A DNA stretch of 50,930 bases, from assembly GCF_025995175.1 (NCBI RefSeq), contig NZ_BAPV01000037.1:1-50930 (forward strand). The letters run 5' to 3'. Position 1 is the first letter of the stretch. Every line of letters begins with the position of its first letter. Made by a program: the position numbers and the translations under genes. The notes under the pieces were generated by a model that searched no databases, was not told the DNA's origin, and worked only from the letters and a program-made list of their open reading frames with translations. This document shows, in pieces, positions 16,265 to 24,930 of the stretch. This DNA comes from Asaia krungthepensis NRIC 0535. Lineage in GTDB: Bacteria; Pseudomonadota; Alphaproteobacteria; Acetobacterales; Acetobacteraceae.

Positions 16265-17029
16265 TTAGGGGATTAGGCGCTGGGGTTCGAAGACACATTT
16301 ATATACGACTATCAAACCGTCTCGAAGGGCGATAGAGATGGTGCTCTCGTTCTCGCCGATAATCACGCCGTGGGCAACACTATGATCAAACCGACTGAAT
16401 AGGAGAAAATCCAAGAAGATTTTTCTCTCACCTATATGCAGATAAGTAGTACCCCTTCCAAATGCACGAGCGTATCTTTCTATTTCTATTCCTGACCATG
16501 AAATATCGATGAAGCGGGGTGTTTCGGTGATAGGAGTACTTATTTCGGATTGCGGTGTAGAGAAATTCCAATAATACTCTGGATCTGCGAGAACCTTCTC
16601 GAGAAGGTCTGACACCGTTATTAAGCATTTTGCAAGATAGGTGTCTTGCGTTTCATATGCGTCTTTTATGATTTTTTTTTGGATCAGAATGTCGCCTGAG
16701 TCGAATAAACTGGTCGCTTTGTGGATTGTGACGCCACCCATAGCGCACGGGTTGTAGAGTAGGTTCGGTATCGGCCATCTCCCCCGCCCTTCGGGAAGAA
16801 GGGTAGGATGGATGTTGAGGACTATGATCACTCCCGCATATTCAGGAATCTTATACTTATACCAGAAAGAAATAATGATAATACCTGACGCTAACAAGTT
16901 CTCCTGGGATAATATGGTATCAGGCGGAGGAGATGTGGGCGGCACATGCAAGCGCACTCTGCAATCCGATCTGCACAGCACTTCCTCGATGGAGTTGGGA
17001 AGCCAGCCGAAATATACGATATCACGCAT
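16265..17029 (-). CDS. formyltransferase-family enzyme (Fmt/PurN fold)
   Basis: This 254-residue enzyme has the formyltransferase fold. LNIHPTLLPEGRGRWPIPNL carries the catalytic Asn72 and His74, and GGVTIHKATSLFDSGDIL carries the aspartate (Asp110). These enzymes move a formyl group from 10-formyltetrahydrofolate to an amine. It is smaller than methionyl-tRNA formyltransferase and lacks a clear full C-terminal barrel, so a housekeeping role is unlikely. Its ATG abuts the stop of the radical SAM gene (TGAATG), implying coupled translation. It probably modifies the peptide or a precursor unit; that is inference. Confidence 0.85.
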   Translation of the reverse strand: MRDIVYFGWLPNSIEEVLCRSDCRVRLHVPPTSPPPDTILSQENLLASGIIIISFWYKYKIPEYAGVIIVLNIHPTLLPEGRGRWPIPNLLYNPCAMGGVTIHKATSLFDSGDILIQKKIIKDAYETQDTYLAKCLITVSDLLEKVLADPEYYWNFSTPQSEISTPITETPRFIDISWSGIEIERYARAFGRGTTYLHIGERKIFLDFLLFSRFDHSVAHGVIIGENESTISIALRDGLIVVYKCVFEPQRLIP

Positions 17030-18142
17030 TCACTGTAGAGCATTCAAGATGTGGGGAATGAACCTCTTGTAGACGCCACAATGTACGGAAGGATTATTAT
17101 ACCTATTTTCCTTATTATACCTTTCCTCCGCCACCCCACCACCACACAGTGAGAATATATCGCAATGAGCACATCTCTCTACGTCTTTAGTAGCCGTGAT
17201 TCTAGAATGATCCACTAGATAATCATGGATTTCCCAAATGCTTTTTTTTCCATCGACCCTTGTACTAATCCATTCATTAGGTGCAACAGATTTTAAAACA
17301 TCGGAAAGCCCTATGCCGCCGCTGCTATCCATGGAAATAGCAAAATGCTCGACAGGGTCCGCAATGCTGCCTTCGATCTCCCGAAGAGCGCGCCCCATGA
17401 TGCGTTGAAAATTTGATACCTTCGCGCGAGTGGCTCTGTTGAAAGTCGACCAAGCGCCGAAAGCGCCGATGAGATAATTAGTGAGACCACGATCACGCTC
17501 ACTGGTCGACGATCCAGAGAGACCATCTGGCAAAATAAAGGTGACCGTTTTGAATCCCACGCTCACGAGATGATTGTACACGATTGCGCCGTCGAACTCA
17601 GCGTTGACAACAGCAATGGCTGAAGGGGGCAGACACCTTCCCTGGCGTGCCGCAAGGATCATTTTCTGCGTTCCGGCCAAGACCTCTTCATAGGTCCCAT
17701 TCTGCTTCTTATCTACACGGTACATATCATGATAAGCAGCGGGGCCGTCCATCGAGATAGCTACGGCAATATTGTATCTGCCAAATATAGATATCCAAAG
17801 ATCATTGATCAGAACGGCATTGGTTGTAAGACTGATTTGATACTTCTTTTTTGTGAGCGTGCGGCTCACTAACTCGCATAACTCAGACAGTGGAGCCTCT
17901 TTATAAAGGAGAGGTTCCCCGCCGTGAAGAATGACGGTGACCCAATCTAAGTCTTCAGCGGAATTACACAACTCGAGCAAAGACTCCAAATCGTTTAGCG
18001 CTTCACCCTTAAGTGTTGCGGGTCTATCTTTCCATGTAGTGTTTTCCATCTTATAGTAATAACAATAGGTACAGTCTATATTGCACCTTTCTGAAATCTT
18101 TATACCTATTTCTAAGACCTTCTGTTTCGGAAGAAGAACCAT
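17030..18142 (-). CDS. radical SAM/SPASM peptide maturase
   Basis: This 370-residue enzyme carries the radical SAM cluster motif CNIDCTYCY (Cys20, Cys24, Cys27) and HGGEPLLY. Its C-terminal SPASM-type motif, RCAHCDIFSLCGGGVAEERY then CGVYKR, should hold auxiliary iron-sulfur clusters. Such enzymes install crosslinks or other carbon-centred changes in ribosomal peptides. ATG 18142 has GGGGA nine bases before it; a TTG at 18163 would start inside the attenuator hairpin and is rejected. It follows the 58-residue precursor gene by 65 bp, with a hairpin between. The pair, plus the oxygenases across the divergent promoter, defines a RiPP-like locus. Confidence 0.9.
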   Translation of the reverse strand: MVLLPKQKVLEIGIKISERCNIDCTYCYYYKMENTTWKDRPATLKGEALNDLESLLELCNSAEDLDWVTVILHGGEPLLYKEAPLSELCELVSRTLTKKKYQISLTTNAVLINDLWISIFGRYNIAVAISMDGPAAYHDMYRVDKKQNGTYEEVLAGTQKMILAARQGRCLPPSAIAVVNAEFDGAIVYNHLVSVGFKTVTFILPDGLSGSSTSERDRGLTNYLIGAFGAWSTFNRATRAKVSNFQRIMGRALREIEGSIADPVEHFAISMDSSGGIGLSDVLKSVAPNEWISTRVDGKKSIWEIHDYLVDHSRITATKDVERCAHCDIFSLCGGGVAEERYNKENRYNNPSVHCGVYKRFIPHILNALQ

Positions 18143-18154
18143 TTTTCGTATCCC

Positions 18155-18197
18155 CAAAAACAAGAGTGCAGGCTACAAGATTTCGTACCTGCACTCT
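18155..18197 (-). terminator. attenuator hairpin between precursor and maturase genes
   Basis: On the minus strand, AGAGTGCAGG (18197-18188) pairs perfectly with CCTGCACTCT (18172-18163), followed by TGTTTTT. This is a Rho-independent type terminator placed after the small precursor gene. Partial read-through would make much more precursor than enzyme, a common feature of RiPP operons. Confidence 0.78.
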
Positions 18198-18207
18198 CTA
18201 GGTCAAA

Positions 18208-18384
18208 TCAGAATGGGCAAGACCATCTTCCCCAGACATTCCTCGTTCCTGCTGGCTTGTCGTCGATCAGTTCTTCGATCAAGCGCGCTTTAAGCTTGGA
18301 TTGCTTAGTTTCTGGTAGGCAGCTCGTGTGAGCCGAGAGCGTTTCTTGTCTAACTGACTGGATGGTAGGTTCGAGGATATTCAT
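18208..18384 (-). CDS. putative RiPP precursor peptide
   Basis: This 58-residue peptide begins MNILEPTIQSVRQETLSAH and has a charged helical leader (KLKARLIEELIDDKPAGT). It ends in an aromatic core, NVWGRWSCPF, with Trp51, Trp54, Cys56 and C-terminal Phe58. The ATG follows AGGGG at good spacing, and it is directly upstream of the radical SAM gene. Size, leader/core split, core composition and context all fit a ribosomal peptide precursor. Trp residues in such cores are usual sites of SPASM-enzyme crosslinks. No double-glycine cleavage site is obvious; PAG/T at 44-47 is a possible cut. I do not recognise the family. Confidence 0.8.
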   Translation of the reverse strand: MNILEPTIQSVRQETLSAHTSCLPETKQSKLKARLIEELIDDKPAGTRNVWGRWSCPF

Positions 18385-18532
18385 TTCGCTACCCCTATGA
18401 TCAAAATGACGTTACGGCAAAAACTGCCTCATAAACGTTACTTTTTCATAAAAGTTATTGCAATGAGAATCTTGAGAAGTAATTTTAGAGATAAGTGAGA
18501 TTTTGCGAAGCTCACTGCAAGGGAGGTGAATT
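18385..18532. promoter_or_regulatory. divergent promoter region of the RiPP-like locus
   Basis: This 148-bp AT-rich gap separates the minus-strand precursor operon from the plus-strand di-iron gene. It contains the direct repeat ACGTTAC at 18409-18415 and 18435-18441 (26-bp period), followed by a related AAGTTAT. Direct repeats of this kind suit OmpR-type regulators, and one such gene lies at 26229. The link is inference. Confidence 0.5.
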
Positions 18533-19246
18533 GTGCTCGATAATCTGGTAATTGCTGTGAGCAATATGTCGCTATCGGAGGATTTCACAAACGCTCTTCG
18601 TGAAATCAGCGAGAGGGGATTCGCCCCATCCGGTCCAGTGCGCACGGCGTTGGCCCAAGAGATTGTAATTAATCCTGCGCTGCGATCTCATAAATTCCGT
18701 CGACATGCAGTCGCCGAAAAGGCAAATGCTTGGACGCTGGGCCAGATTGGGTCGTTGCTCAAGCCAGGGGAACTGCGGACTAAAATGCACGATCATGCAG
18801 CGGATGAGTATAAGCATTTCCAAATCTTCGAGGCCCTAAGCGAGATAAACGAGTATCCATCGACGCATGACTTCGATTTTCTACTGGAAAAAGAAAAGTC
18901 CTTTGTAGCTTCTTTTGATGGCGATATAGTTGGGTTTATTTGCGACACCTTAGCAGCCGAGGTTCGGACTTACTTCTCACTTAGCGCCTATGTAGAGCCG
19001 CTGCGCTTTCTAGAAACGCAAGTGCAAAGAAAATATAACAAAGCGTTAACCAAGGTCTTAGACGATGAGGCTCGACATATAAGATATACCGCGCATTATA
19101 TCGACAAGTGGTTCCGGGACGGACTTGAATTATTGCCCCAATTACAACAATCATTCGAGGTATATAACTCTTCCGATTGGTCTGATGTGAGGGATACAGC
19201 CGAATTCATTATCAGTCATAAAGATAGAAATATTGCTTCGGAGTAA
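18533..19246 (+). CDS. ferritin-like di-iron protein
   Basis: This 237-residue all-helical protein has the full ferritin-like ligand set: Glu62 (AEKANAW), Glu92-x-x-His95 (DEYKHFQIF), Glu143 (AAEVRTYF) and Glu179-x-x-His182 (DEARHIRY). It should bind two irons and activate oxygen, as in related oxidases and oxygenases. The GTG start is favoured by an ideal GGGAGGTGA just upstream. It opens a plus-strand operon with the 2-oxoglutarate oxygenase (7 bp apart) and is divergent from the RiPP precursor. A tailoring role on the peptide is inferred from context only. Confidence 0.85.
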   Translation: MLDNLVIAVSNMSLSEDFTNALREISERGFAPSGPVRTALAQEIVINPALRSHKFRRHAVAEKANAWTLGQIGSLLKPGELRTKMHDHAADEYKHFQIFEALSEINEYPSTHDFDFLLEKEKSFVASFDGDIVGFICDTLAAEVRTYFSLSAYVEPLRFLETQVQRKYNKALTKVLDDEARHIRYTAHYIDKWFRDGLELLPQLQQSFEVYNSSDWSDVRDTAEFIISHKDRNIASE

Positions 19247-19253
19247 TATCGAT

Positions 19254-19877
19254 ATGGGCACATATTCATATCCAGACTATAATCTTTTGGTGTCAGACGA
19301 CTTACTGTCGGAATCGGAGAGCGAAACTCTGTTTTACTCCGTTGCAAACTCGGAGGCGAACTTCCATCCTGGGCAATTCACAGATGGCACAGAGCAATTT
19401 GTCGATACCGCGCAGCAGTTATCAAGTGTGTACAGAAACGCACCGATCGTGTCTGAGATTTTAGTCCCACAAATAGCGAAGAATACTAAAGCCTATTTTT
19501 CGGGATTAAAAATGGAACCTGAAGATTTTTCCAAAATTTGGTACGAGCATAAAATAAATAGCTATGGGGATAAAAGTTTTCTCAAGCCCCATTCTGACTG
19601 TAGTGATCACCATATGAACGCGAGACTTATATCAGTTGTGCACCTCGTTGGGCATAGAGTTAGAAAATTCAGTGGAGGAGATTTCATTATCTACTCTCCC
19701 ATTGCGAAAAAAAAGATAAGTATACCATTCGAATCTGGAATAACCCTTATATTCCCAAGTAAGATACTGCATTCAGTAACGGAAGTTAACATGAAATCTC
19801 AAATTTTCGCAGATAGACGAATCTCCGTTACAACTTGGATTAGAAATGACTCTTACTTGGTTAATCCAGCAATGTAA
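19254..19877 (+). CDS. 2-oxoglutarate/Fe(II)-dependent oxygenase
   Basis: This 207-residue protein shows the double-stranded beta-helix iron site: His113-x-Asp115 in FLKPHSDCSD, distal His173 in SKILHSVTEV, and Arg188 or Arg189 in DRRISVTTWI to bind 2-oxoglutarate. GGDFIIYSP and SGITLIFPS are typical of the prolyl-4-hydroxylase-like group. It would hydroxylate a peptide or other substrate. ATG 19254 is preferred to an upstream in-frame TTG that overlaps the previous gene, and GGAG lies ten bases ahead of it. It is co-oriented and closely spaced with the di-iron gene, so both are likely tailoring enzymes. Confidence 0.87.
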   Translation: MGTYSYPDYNLLVSDDLLSESESETLFYSVANSEANFHPGQFTDGTEQFVDTAQQLSSVYRNAPIVSEILVPQIAKNTKAYFSGLKMEPEDFSKIWYEHKINSYGDKSFLKPHSDCSDHHMNARLISVVHLVGHRVRKFSGGDFIIYSPIAKKKISIPFESGITLIFPSKILHSVTEVNMKSQIFADRRISVTTWIRNDSYLVNPAM

Positions 19878-19947
19878 GAGTTGTCGTCAAACAAAGGTGT
19901 TAACTGGATCAGATACCAAAAGCCACCCTCACATTTGTGGAGCGGTA

Positions 19948-20316
19948 ATGCGATATAGTAATAATATTATTCCACTTTTCGTTCTGATCACTGTATCTTC
20001 ATCATTTGCTGATCCAGTACATAATACCCGAAACCACGACAAAAAAAAGTGGATTGATCTAGGTACGGACAAAATTGAAAGCTACCGCGTTACTGGCAAG
20101 CGAAACCAGCCACCACTAGGCTACCTAGATACCCCTTCTGTTGAGATTACTCATGGCCCTGACCCAGATGATACATCGGCAGAGCGTAAAGATCCGATCA
20201 CCGGAACTGACCTCACTAAATTTGGGTCCGCTTATATGGATAGCAATCCAGTGAAGACCGGAAAGCCAGGGGACGCTACTGGAAACGTTGCGTCACGGGA
20301 CAACTTCTCCCATTGA
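19948..20316 (+). CDS. small exported protein downstream of the oxygenases
   Basis: This 122-residue protein has a signal peptide (MRYSNNIIPLFVLITVSSS) with probable cleavage after SFA. The mature part is hydrophilic, rich in Asp, Gly, Pro and Thr, and has no cysteine or known domain. The ATG follows GGAG at five bases. It follows the 2-oxoglutarate oxygenase by 70 bp on the same strand, so it may be a periplasmic immunity, carrier or binding partner for the product. I do not recognise the family. Confidence 0.65.
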   Translation: MRYSNNIIPLFVLITVSSSFADPVHNTRNHDKKKWIDLGTDKIESYRVTGKRNQPPLGYLDTPSVEITHGPDPDDTSAERKDPITGTDLTKFGSAYMDSNPVKTGKPGDATGNVASRDNFSH

Positions 20317-20483
20317 CACTATCGCCTCCAAATACCGGCTTTATAAGGCACAGTTGAAATCTAATTGTTTCTTGTCTGACGGACCGTGTGGCTTAGGCCA
20401 GAACCATTAACGTCTGCACGGAACTAGTAAACAGTCAAACGACACGATATTAAATATTTGTTATACTGATGGGCTTTGGTTGT

Positions 20484-21664
20484 AATACCAACTCCTGTTT
20501 GTCAGAATCCATGAGCCCATTGTCGCAGTCCGAGGGACATGATGCGCCTTGGCTGGTTGATGAGTTGGTTCCTTGCATGGCAGCAGATATCGACGATGTC
20601 GTCGTATGTGCGAAAGATCCTGTTTGACAGCCAGGTGTTGCGCATGAACTGCCAGACGTTCTCCACTGGATTGAGCTCGGGCGATCGTGGCGGAAGCGGC
20701 AGGATGGTGATATTGGGGGGAGCGGAAAGTTTCGGGCTGGTGTGCCACGCGGCCTGATCGACGATGAGGTCGGCATGGGCGCCCGGTGCCACTGCCTGGG
20801 AGATTTCGTCGAGATGTCGGTTCATGGCGTGGACGTTGCACCAGGGAAGAACAAGAGCTGCTCCTTTGCCCAGGGCCGAGCAGATCGCGCTGAAAATCCA
20901 GACCGAACGGGTGCGCTGATCGGTAGGCATGCGTGGGCGGGTGCCGCGCCTTGCCCAGCGTCGCGTCAGCCTGATCTTCTGGCCGACCCGTGCCTCGTCA
21001 CCTCACCAGAGCTCAATGACCTTGCCAGGGTGCCGTGCCCGGATTGCGGCCATGACGGCAGGAAAGTCTTTTTAAAAATGTCCTGCGTTTCGGGGGCCTG
21101 GGCGTGATGCCGGGGACGTCCAGTCAGAAGGCGGAAATCGAGGCCCCGGATGATCTCACTCAGCCGGCTGCGCGAAAGAGAAACCCCAAATTCCTCGTAA
21201 AGCCATTGCCCCAGATCCGCCTGTCGCCAGCGTACCACCCCATGAACGGCGGCGATCGGGCCATCCTCGATCCGGCGCATCAAGGCCTCAAGAATGGGCG
21301 GCGTCAGCCGCGGCGCGACACCCCCGCCATGATGATCCCGTACACCCTCTGGACCCTCAGCATTATACCGTACCACCCAATCCCGCACGATCTGCCGGTC
21401 CGTCCCAGCCAACCGGGCCGCGTCCCCTCGTGAAGCGCCGTCATAGATCGCCGCTAACGCTAGAAGACGTCTTGCCTGTCCCGCGTGCCTGGTCGCACGA
21501 GACAGCGCACGTAGGCCCGCCGCATCATAATCCTCACGCAGCGCCAATGCCCTACCCATTCAAATGCCTCCCAACCAGTGCAGCATCCTGTGAATCACAG
21601 CGCGTTCCAAAACGATAGCGTCAGGAAATCACATATGAGGCAGGGCCAGTCAGAATTGGTATTA
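20484..21664 (-). mobile_element. IS630-family element, inactivated
   Basis: Ends read TAATACCAACTCC at the left and, inward from the right, TAATACCAATTCTGAC, flanked by TA as expected for IS630. It is inserted just left of an IS110 transposase fragment. Confidence 0.75.
20502..21559 (-). pseudogene. IS630-family transposase, broken
   Basis: The N-terminal helix-turn-helix part (RHAGQARRLLALAAIYDG, RLAGTDRQIVRDWVVRYN) reads until FKKTF, then loses frame at a TTTTTAAAAAGAC run. The expected FPAVMAAIRARHPGKVIELW continues in the next frame but meets TGA where WFGDEARVGQK should continue. The C-terminal catalytic part (LIVDQAAWHTS, LPPRSPELNPVENVWQ) is intact in that frame. One frameshift and one nonsense codon therefore disable it. 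Confidence 0.85.
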
Positions 21665-21669
21665 GTCTC

Positions 21670-22238
21670 TCAACCCAGTGCGCGTGACGGTCTTTGAGGG
21701 CGGTGTTTCGAATATAGTCGAGGAAGCGCAGCAGCGCTGCGATCGTCTGGATGCCATGCTGGTGGAGGCGATGCCCCACTGGTCACTCGCGCCCCTGGTG
21801 CAGGCGCTGCAGGCCCTGCGCGGTGTTGGGCTCGTGGTGGCGGCGACCCTGGCCGCAGAAATCGGCGACCTCGGGCGCTTCGATACCCCAAAGGAGCTAA
21901 TGGGCTGGCTCGGTTTGGTCCCATCCGAGGCGTCCAGCGGCACCCGCACCCGTCGCGGCGCGATCACGAAGACCGGTAACCGTGAGGCGCGGGCGATGCT
22001 GGTGGAAGCGGCCTGGTCATATCGTCTGCCAGCTCGCGAAGAGCGGCGCTACCGGGCCCGTATCGAAGGCCTGCCGGAGGATATCAGGGCCATCGCCTGG
22101 AAGGCGCAGGTCCGTCTGTGTCAGCGCTATCGGTCGCTGGCCTCGACCGGAAAAGCCCTGCCGAAAGTAATCACGGCGATCGCCCGAGAGCTGGTCGGGT
22201 TCATCTGGGACATCGGGCGCCGCATGCAGCCTGCCTGA
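21670..22238 (+). pseudogene. IS110-family transposase, C-terminal part
   Basis: The sequence contains LQALRGVGLVVAATLAAEIG then DLGRFDTPKELMGWLGLVPS and TRRGAITKTGNREARAMLVE, which is the transposase_20 domain of IS110 elements. The N-terminal DEDD domain is absent. The fragment begins at the edge of the IS630 element, and no matching N-terminal piece lies on the other side, so a deletion accompanied or followed that insertion. Confidence 0.85.
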
Positions 22239-22780
22239 CGCAGAGTCCCGCGTTCGGTCATTGGACCTGACGGGCGTGCCGCGAAGACCAGGCAAGGTGG
22301 GTAACCCTCGGCGTACGGTGGGGCAGGCTTCGGCCGACGCCCGTGCTTAGAGAGAGGAAGGCCCACGATGGAAATGGGAAATGCGGTGACCAATCCGCGG
22401 ATGAGAGCATGATCAATCGTCGTCGAACGGCTCGCGGCACACCCGTCAGGTCTATCATCAGTTTTTGGTCACATCAGACGCCAGGCTGGTGTAGGCTTCC
22501 TGCAGCTACATTCCCCAAATGACGGTCATGAGAGCGTATATCTGTGCCCGTTTTATGTATCACCCCCTTTAAGCGTGTTCGGGAGGGCACACTATAGGTG
22601 AGCGATCAACGCAGCGTTCGTCCTGGCCCAGCCGCCCGTTCCCCGAAACCGTGCCGCTTGCGTTCGATCCCGCGATCGTTCGGTAATTGCCTTTGTTACA
22701 GTTCTCACGAAGGCTCTGTTGCAAAATCTTGGATCAGTAGCCCAAAGGTGACCGGCCGCTCGGTGCCGCCTTCTGAGGTA
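22239..22780. other. insertion-sequence remnants
   Basis: No gene is supported. The left part is probably the IS110 downstream end. GGCTCTGTTGCAAA at about 22711 matches the terminal repeat of IS6-family elements, but no IS6 transposase follows. The stretch ends at the upstream flank of the IS66 copy. Confidence 0.5.
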
Positions 22781-22845
22781 TGTCGCTTGCGGATAGGTTG
22801 ACGTTGTTATTGGCGTCAATACTGAAGTTGCTCTTGCGGGTGATG

Positions 22846-24138
22846 ACGATGCGGGCGGAGATCCTGGCGGGTGTCGGGCGACGCCGCCGCTGGACGGACG
22901 AACAGAAGCTGCAGATTCTGGCGGAGGTCGGGATTGACGGGGCAAGTATGGCCGACGGGGCCCGGCGGCATGACGTCGCGCGGCAGCATCTTTTCCAGTG
23001 GTGCATCTGATTCCGTCGACGTCGGCGAGCCGTGCCAGCCCCGTCGGAAGTCTGTTTTTTGCCGGCCGAACCCGTCACGGAGCCACCCCTAGCCGAGCCG
23101 TCTCGCCTCGAGACCGCCATGGCAGCGCCGGACCTTTCCGATGATCCCGTGGCCTTACTGGACATCGATGCGATGCCGGAGACGAAACCCCAACGCGGCA
23201 AGCTGTGTGTGTCCGACAGCGTATCCCGCGAGCGCATCGTGCTCGACCCCGGAGAAACCGGTGCCGAATGTGGTGGCCAACTCCGCCTGGTGGGCGAGGA
23301 TGTCGCCGAGATCCTCGAACTGGTCACGGCCCGACTCAAGGTGATCGAAACGGCGCGGCAGATCGGCAAGAAGCGTGGCGTAAAGGAAGGGCGGATCTGG
23401 ACCTATGTGCGCGATCCGCGACCCTGGGGCGGATCCGATCGACCGGTCATTGCCTACTGGTTCTCGCGCGATCGGCGCGGGATCAACCCGCAGACCCATC
23501 TGGCGAAATTCCCCGGCATTTTGCAGGCTGACGTCTATGGCGAGTTCCGGGCGTTTTACTAGCCCGATGCCAGCGGCGTCGCCCGCGTGCGCGAAGCCGC
23601 GCTCTGGGCCTATTTGCGGCGGGACTTCCACGATGTCTGGCAGGGCAGCGGCTCGGCCCTGGCCAAAGAAGCACTTGACCGGATCGGGGCGCTCTACGAC
23701 GTCGAGCGCGCTATCAACGGCAAGTCACCCGAACAACGCCTTGCGATCCGGAACGCCGAGAGCCGATCGCGTGTTGTGGCGTTCCAGGCTTGGTGCGAGA
23801 GGCAGCTCGCGCGGATCCCCGCCAAGGGCGTGCTGGCCAGGGCCATTCGCTACGCCCTCAATCGCTGGGCCGTCTTTACGCTGTTCCTCGAGGATGGACG
23901 GGTCGCGATCGACAACAACGCCGCCGAACGCGCCGTGCGCCCGGTCTGCATCGGCCTGAAGAACTACCTGTTCACCAGCTCGGACGCCGGCGCCATGACC
24001 CTGATCGAAAGCGCCAAGCTCGCTGGTCTGAATCCCCAAGACTATCGCGCCGACATGATCGCTTGCATCAATGAGAACAGGATCAACCGCCTCGACGAAC
24101 TCCTGCCCTGGAACTGGCAACCGCTCGCTGCCGCTTAG
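22846..24138 (+). pseudogene. IS66-family element, fused and internally deleted coding remnant
   Basis: One frame runs from the accessory gene start (MTMRAEILAGVGRRRRWTDE) into the large transposase C-terminus. It has two in-frame stops: TGA at about 23008 (tryptophan in the copy at 14756) and TAG at 23560 (glutamate expected after AFY). Between them, most of the transposase N-terminus is missing. EGRIWTYVRDPRPWGG, DNNAAERAVRPVCIGLKNYL and the C-terminus remain. It cannot encode an active enzyme. Confidence 0.85.
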
Positions 24139-24174
24139 AAGCACGCCGCCTGAACACCGCGGCCCCGAGCGGTC

Positions 24175-24449
24175 GGTTACGCTTCTTCTTCGATCGACAG
24201 CATCGATGAAGATACAGAGCGCGGTCCCGTTGGGCGATCCAAAACGTCCGACCGCTTCCTCCACTTTGCGACCGTCTTCTGATTGATGCCGTAACGCTGG
24301 GCCAGAGCCCTCAGGCTCTCTTGACTATGTTGTATCGCTCGACGGATTGCCGCTGTCGTCGTGGCGCTCCCGTGGTGTATCTAGCCCATAATGCCTCCTT
24401 CCATTCGAATGAAAAGATTTCACCTTCAAACCCCGGGACCAAACATCTA
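24175..24449 (-). pseudogene. N-terminal end of an IS481-family transposase with its left terminus
   Basis: Read on the minus strand, SRESLRALAQRYGINQKTVA, KWRKRSDVLDRPTGP and LSIEEE match the IS481 helix-turn-helix start, with a frame break between MGLDTP and SRESL. The outer end, CTAGATGTTTGGTCC, mirrors the end at 15232. It is cut on the left where the IS66 remnant begins. Confidence 0.75.
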
Positions 24450-24534
24450 GAGCGTTTTCTGTCCTGATTGAATCGCTGGGGATTCCTACAATGGTGGTGA
24501 TCTGATCCAAGATCACGGCCGGGATGGAGGCCGG

Positions 24535-24930
24535 TTGTGGAGGTCATCACGCACATTGACTCTGGATCTCCGCGAACGTGTTGTCGCGGTCGTTTCGAAT
24601 GGTTTGTCGCGTCGTCAGGCAGCTGAACGGTTTGGCGTCAGCCCGGCAAGTGCGGTTTTCTGGTGCGCTCTTGCCGCCACGACCGGCAGTCCTGCTGCCA
24701 GCCACCGCGGCGGGGATCGTCTGTCTCACCGGATTGAGGCGCAGGCGGAACGTATTCATGCGCTGATCGCACAGAGGGACGATCTGACCCTGTCTGAAAT
24801 CCGCGCCCGACTGGCCGAGGACGGCCATCACTTCGCAATTGGCACGCTGTGGCGTTTCTCCGCGCTTCATAAGATCACATGGAAAAAAAGACCGTTCACG
24901 CGGCGGAGCAGGATCGCGCCGATATCCTGA
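24535..24930 (+). CDS. IS630-family transposase, first frame
   Basis: This frame gives the N-terminal helix-turn-helix: LDLRERVVAVVSNGLSRRQA, AERFGVSPASAVFWCAL, and a second DNA-binding segment ending FAIGTLWRFSALHKITWKKR. Its start would be TTG at 24535, which is uncertain. The ATGGAAAAAAAG run near 24880 is a slippery site from which the catalytic frame can be entered. Confidence 0.8.
   Translation: MWRSSRTLTLDLRERVVAVVSNGLSRRQAAERFGVSPASAVFWCALAATTGSPAASHRGGDRLSHRIEAQAERIHALIAQRDDLTLSEIRARLAEDGHHFAIGTLWRFSALHKITWKKRPFTRRSRIAPIS

Noticed and set aside
18163-18163. TTG at 18163 as the radical SAM start
   Set aside because: It lies within the attenuator stem and has no ribosome site; ATG 18142 with GGGGA is better.
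22711-22780. A complete IS6-family element
   Set aside because: Only one end-like sequence is present and no IS6 transposase follows.
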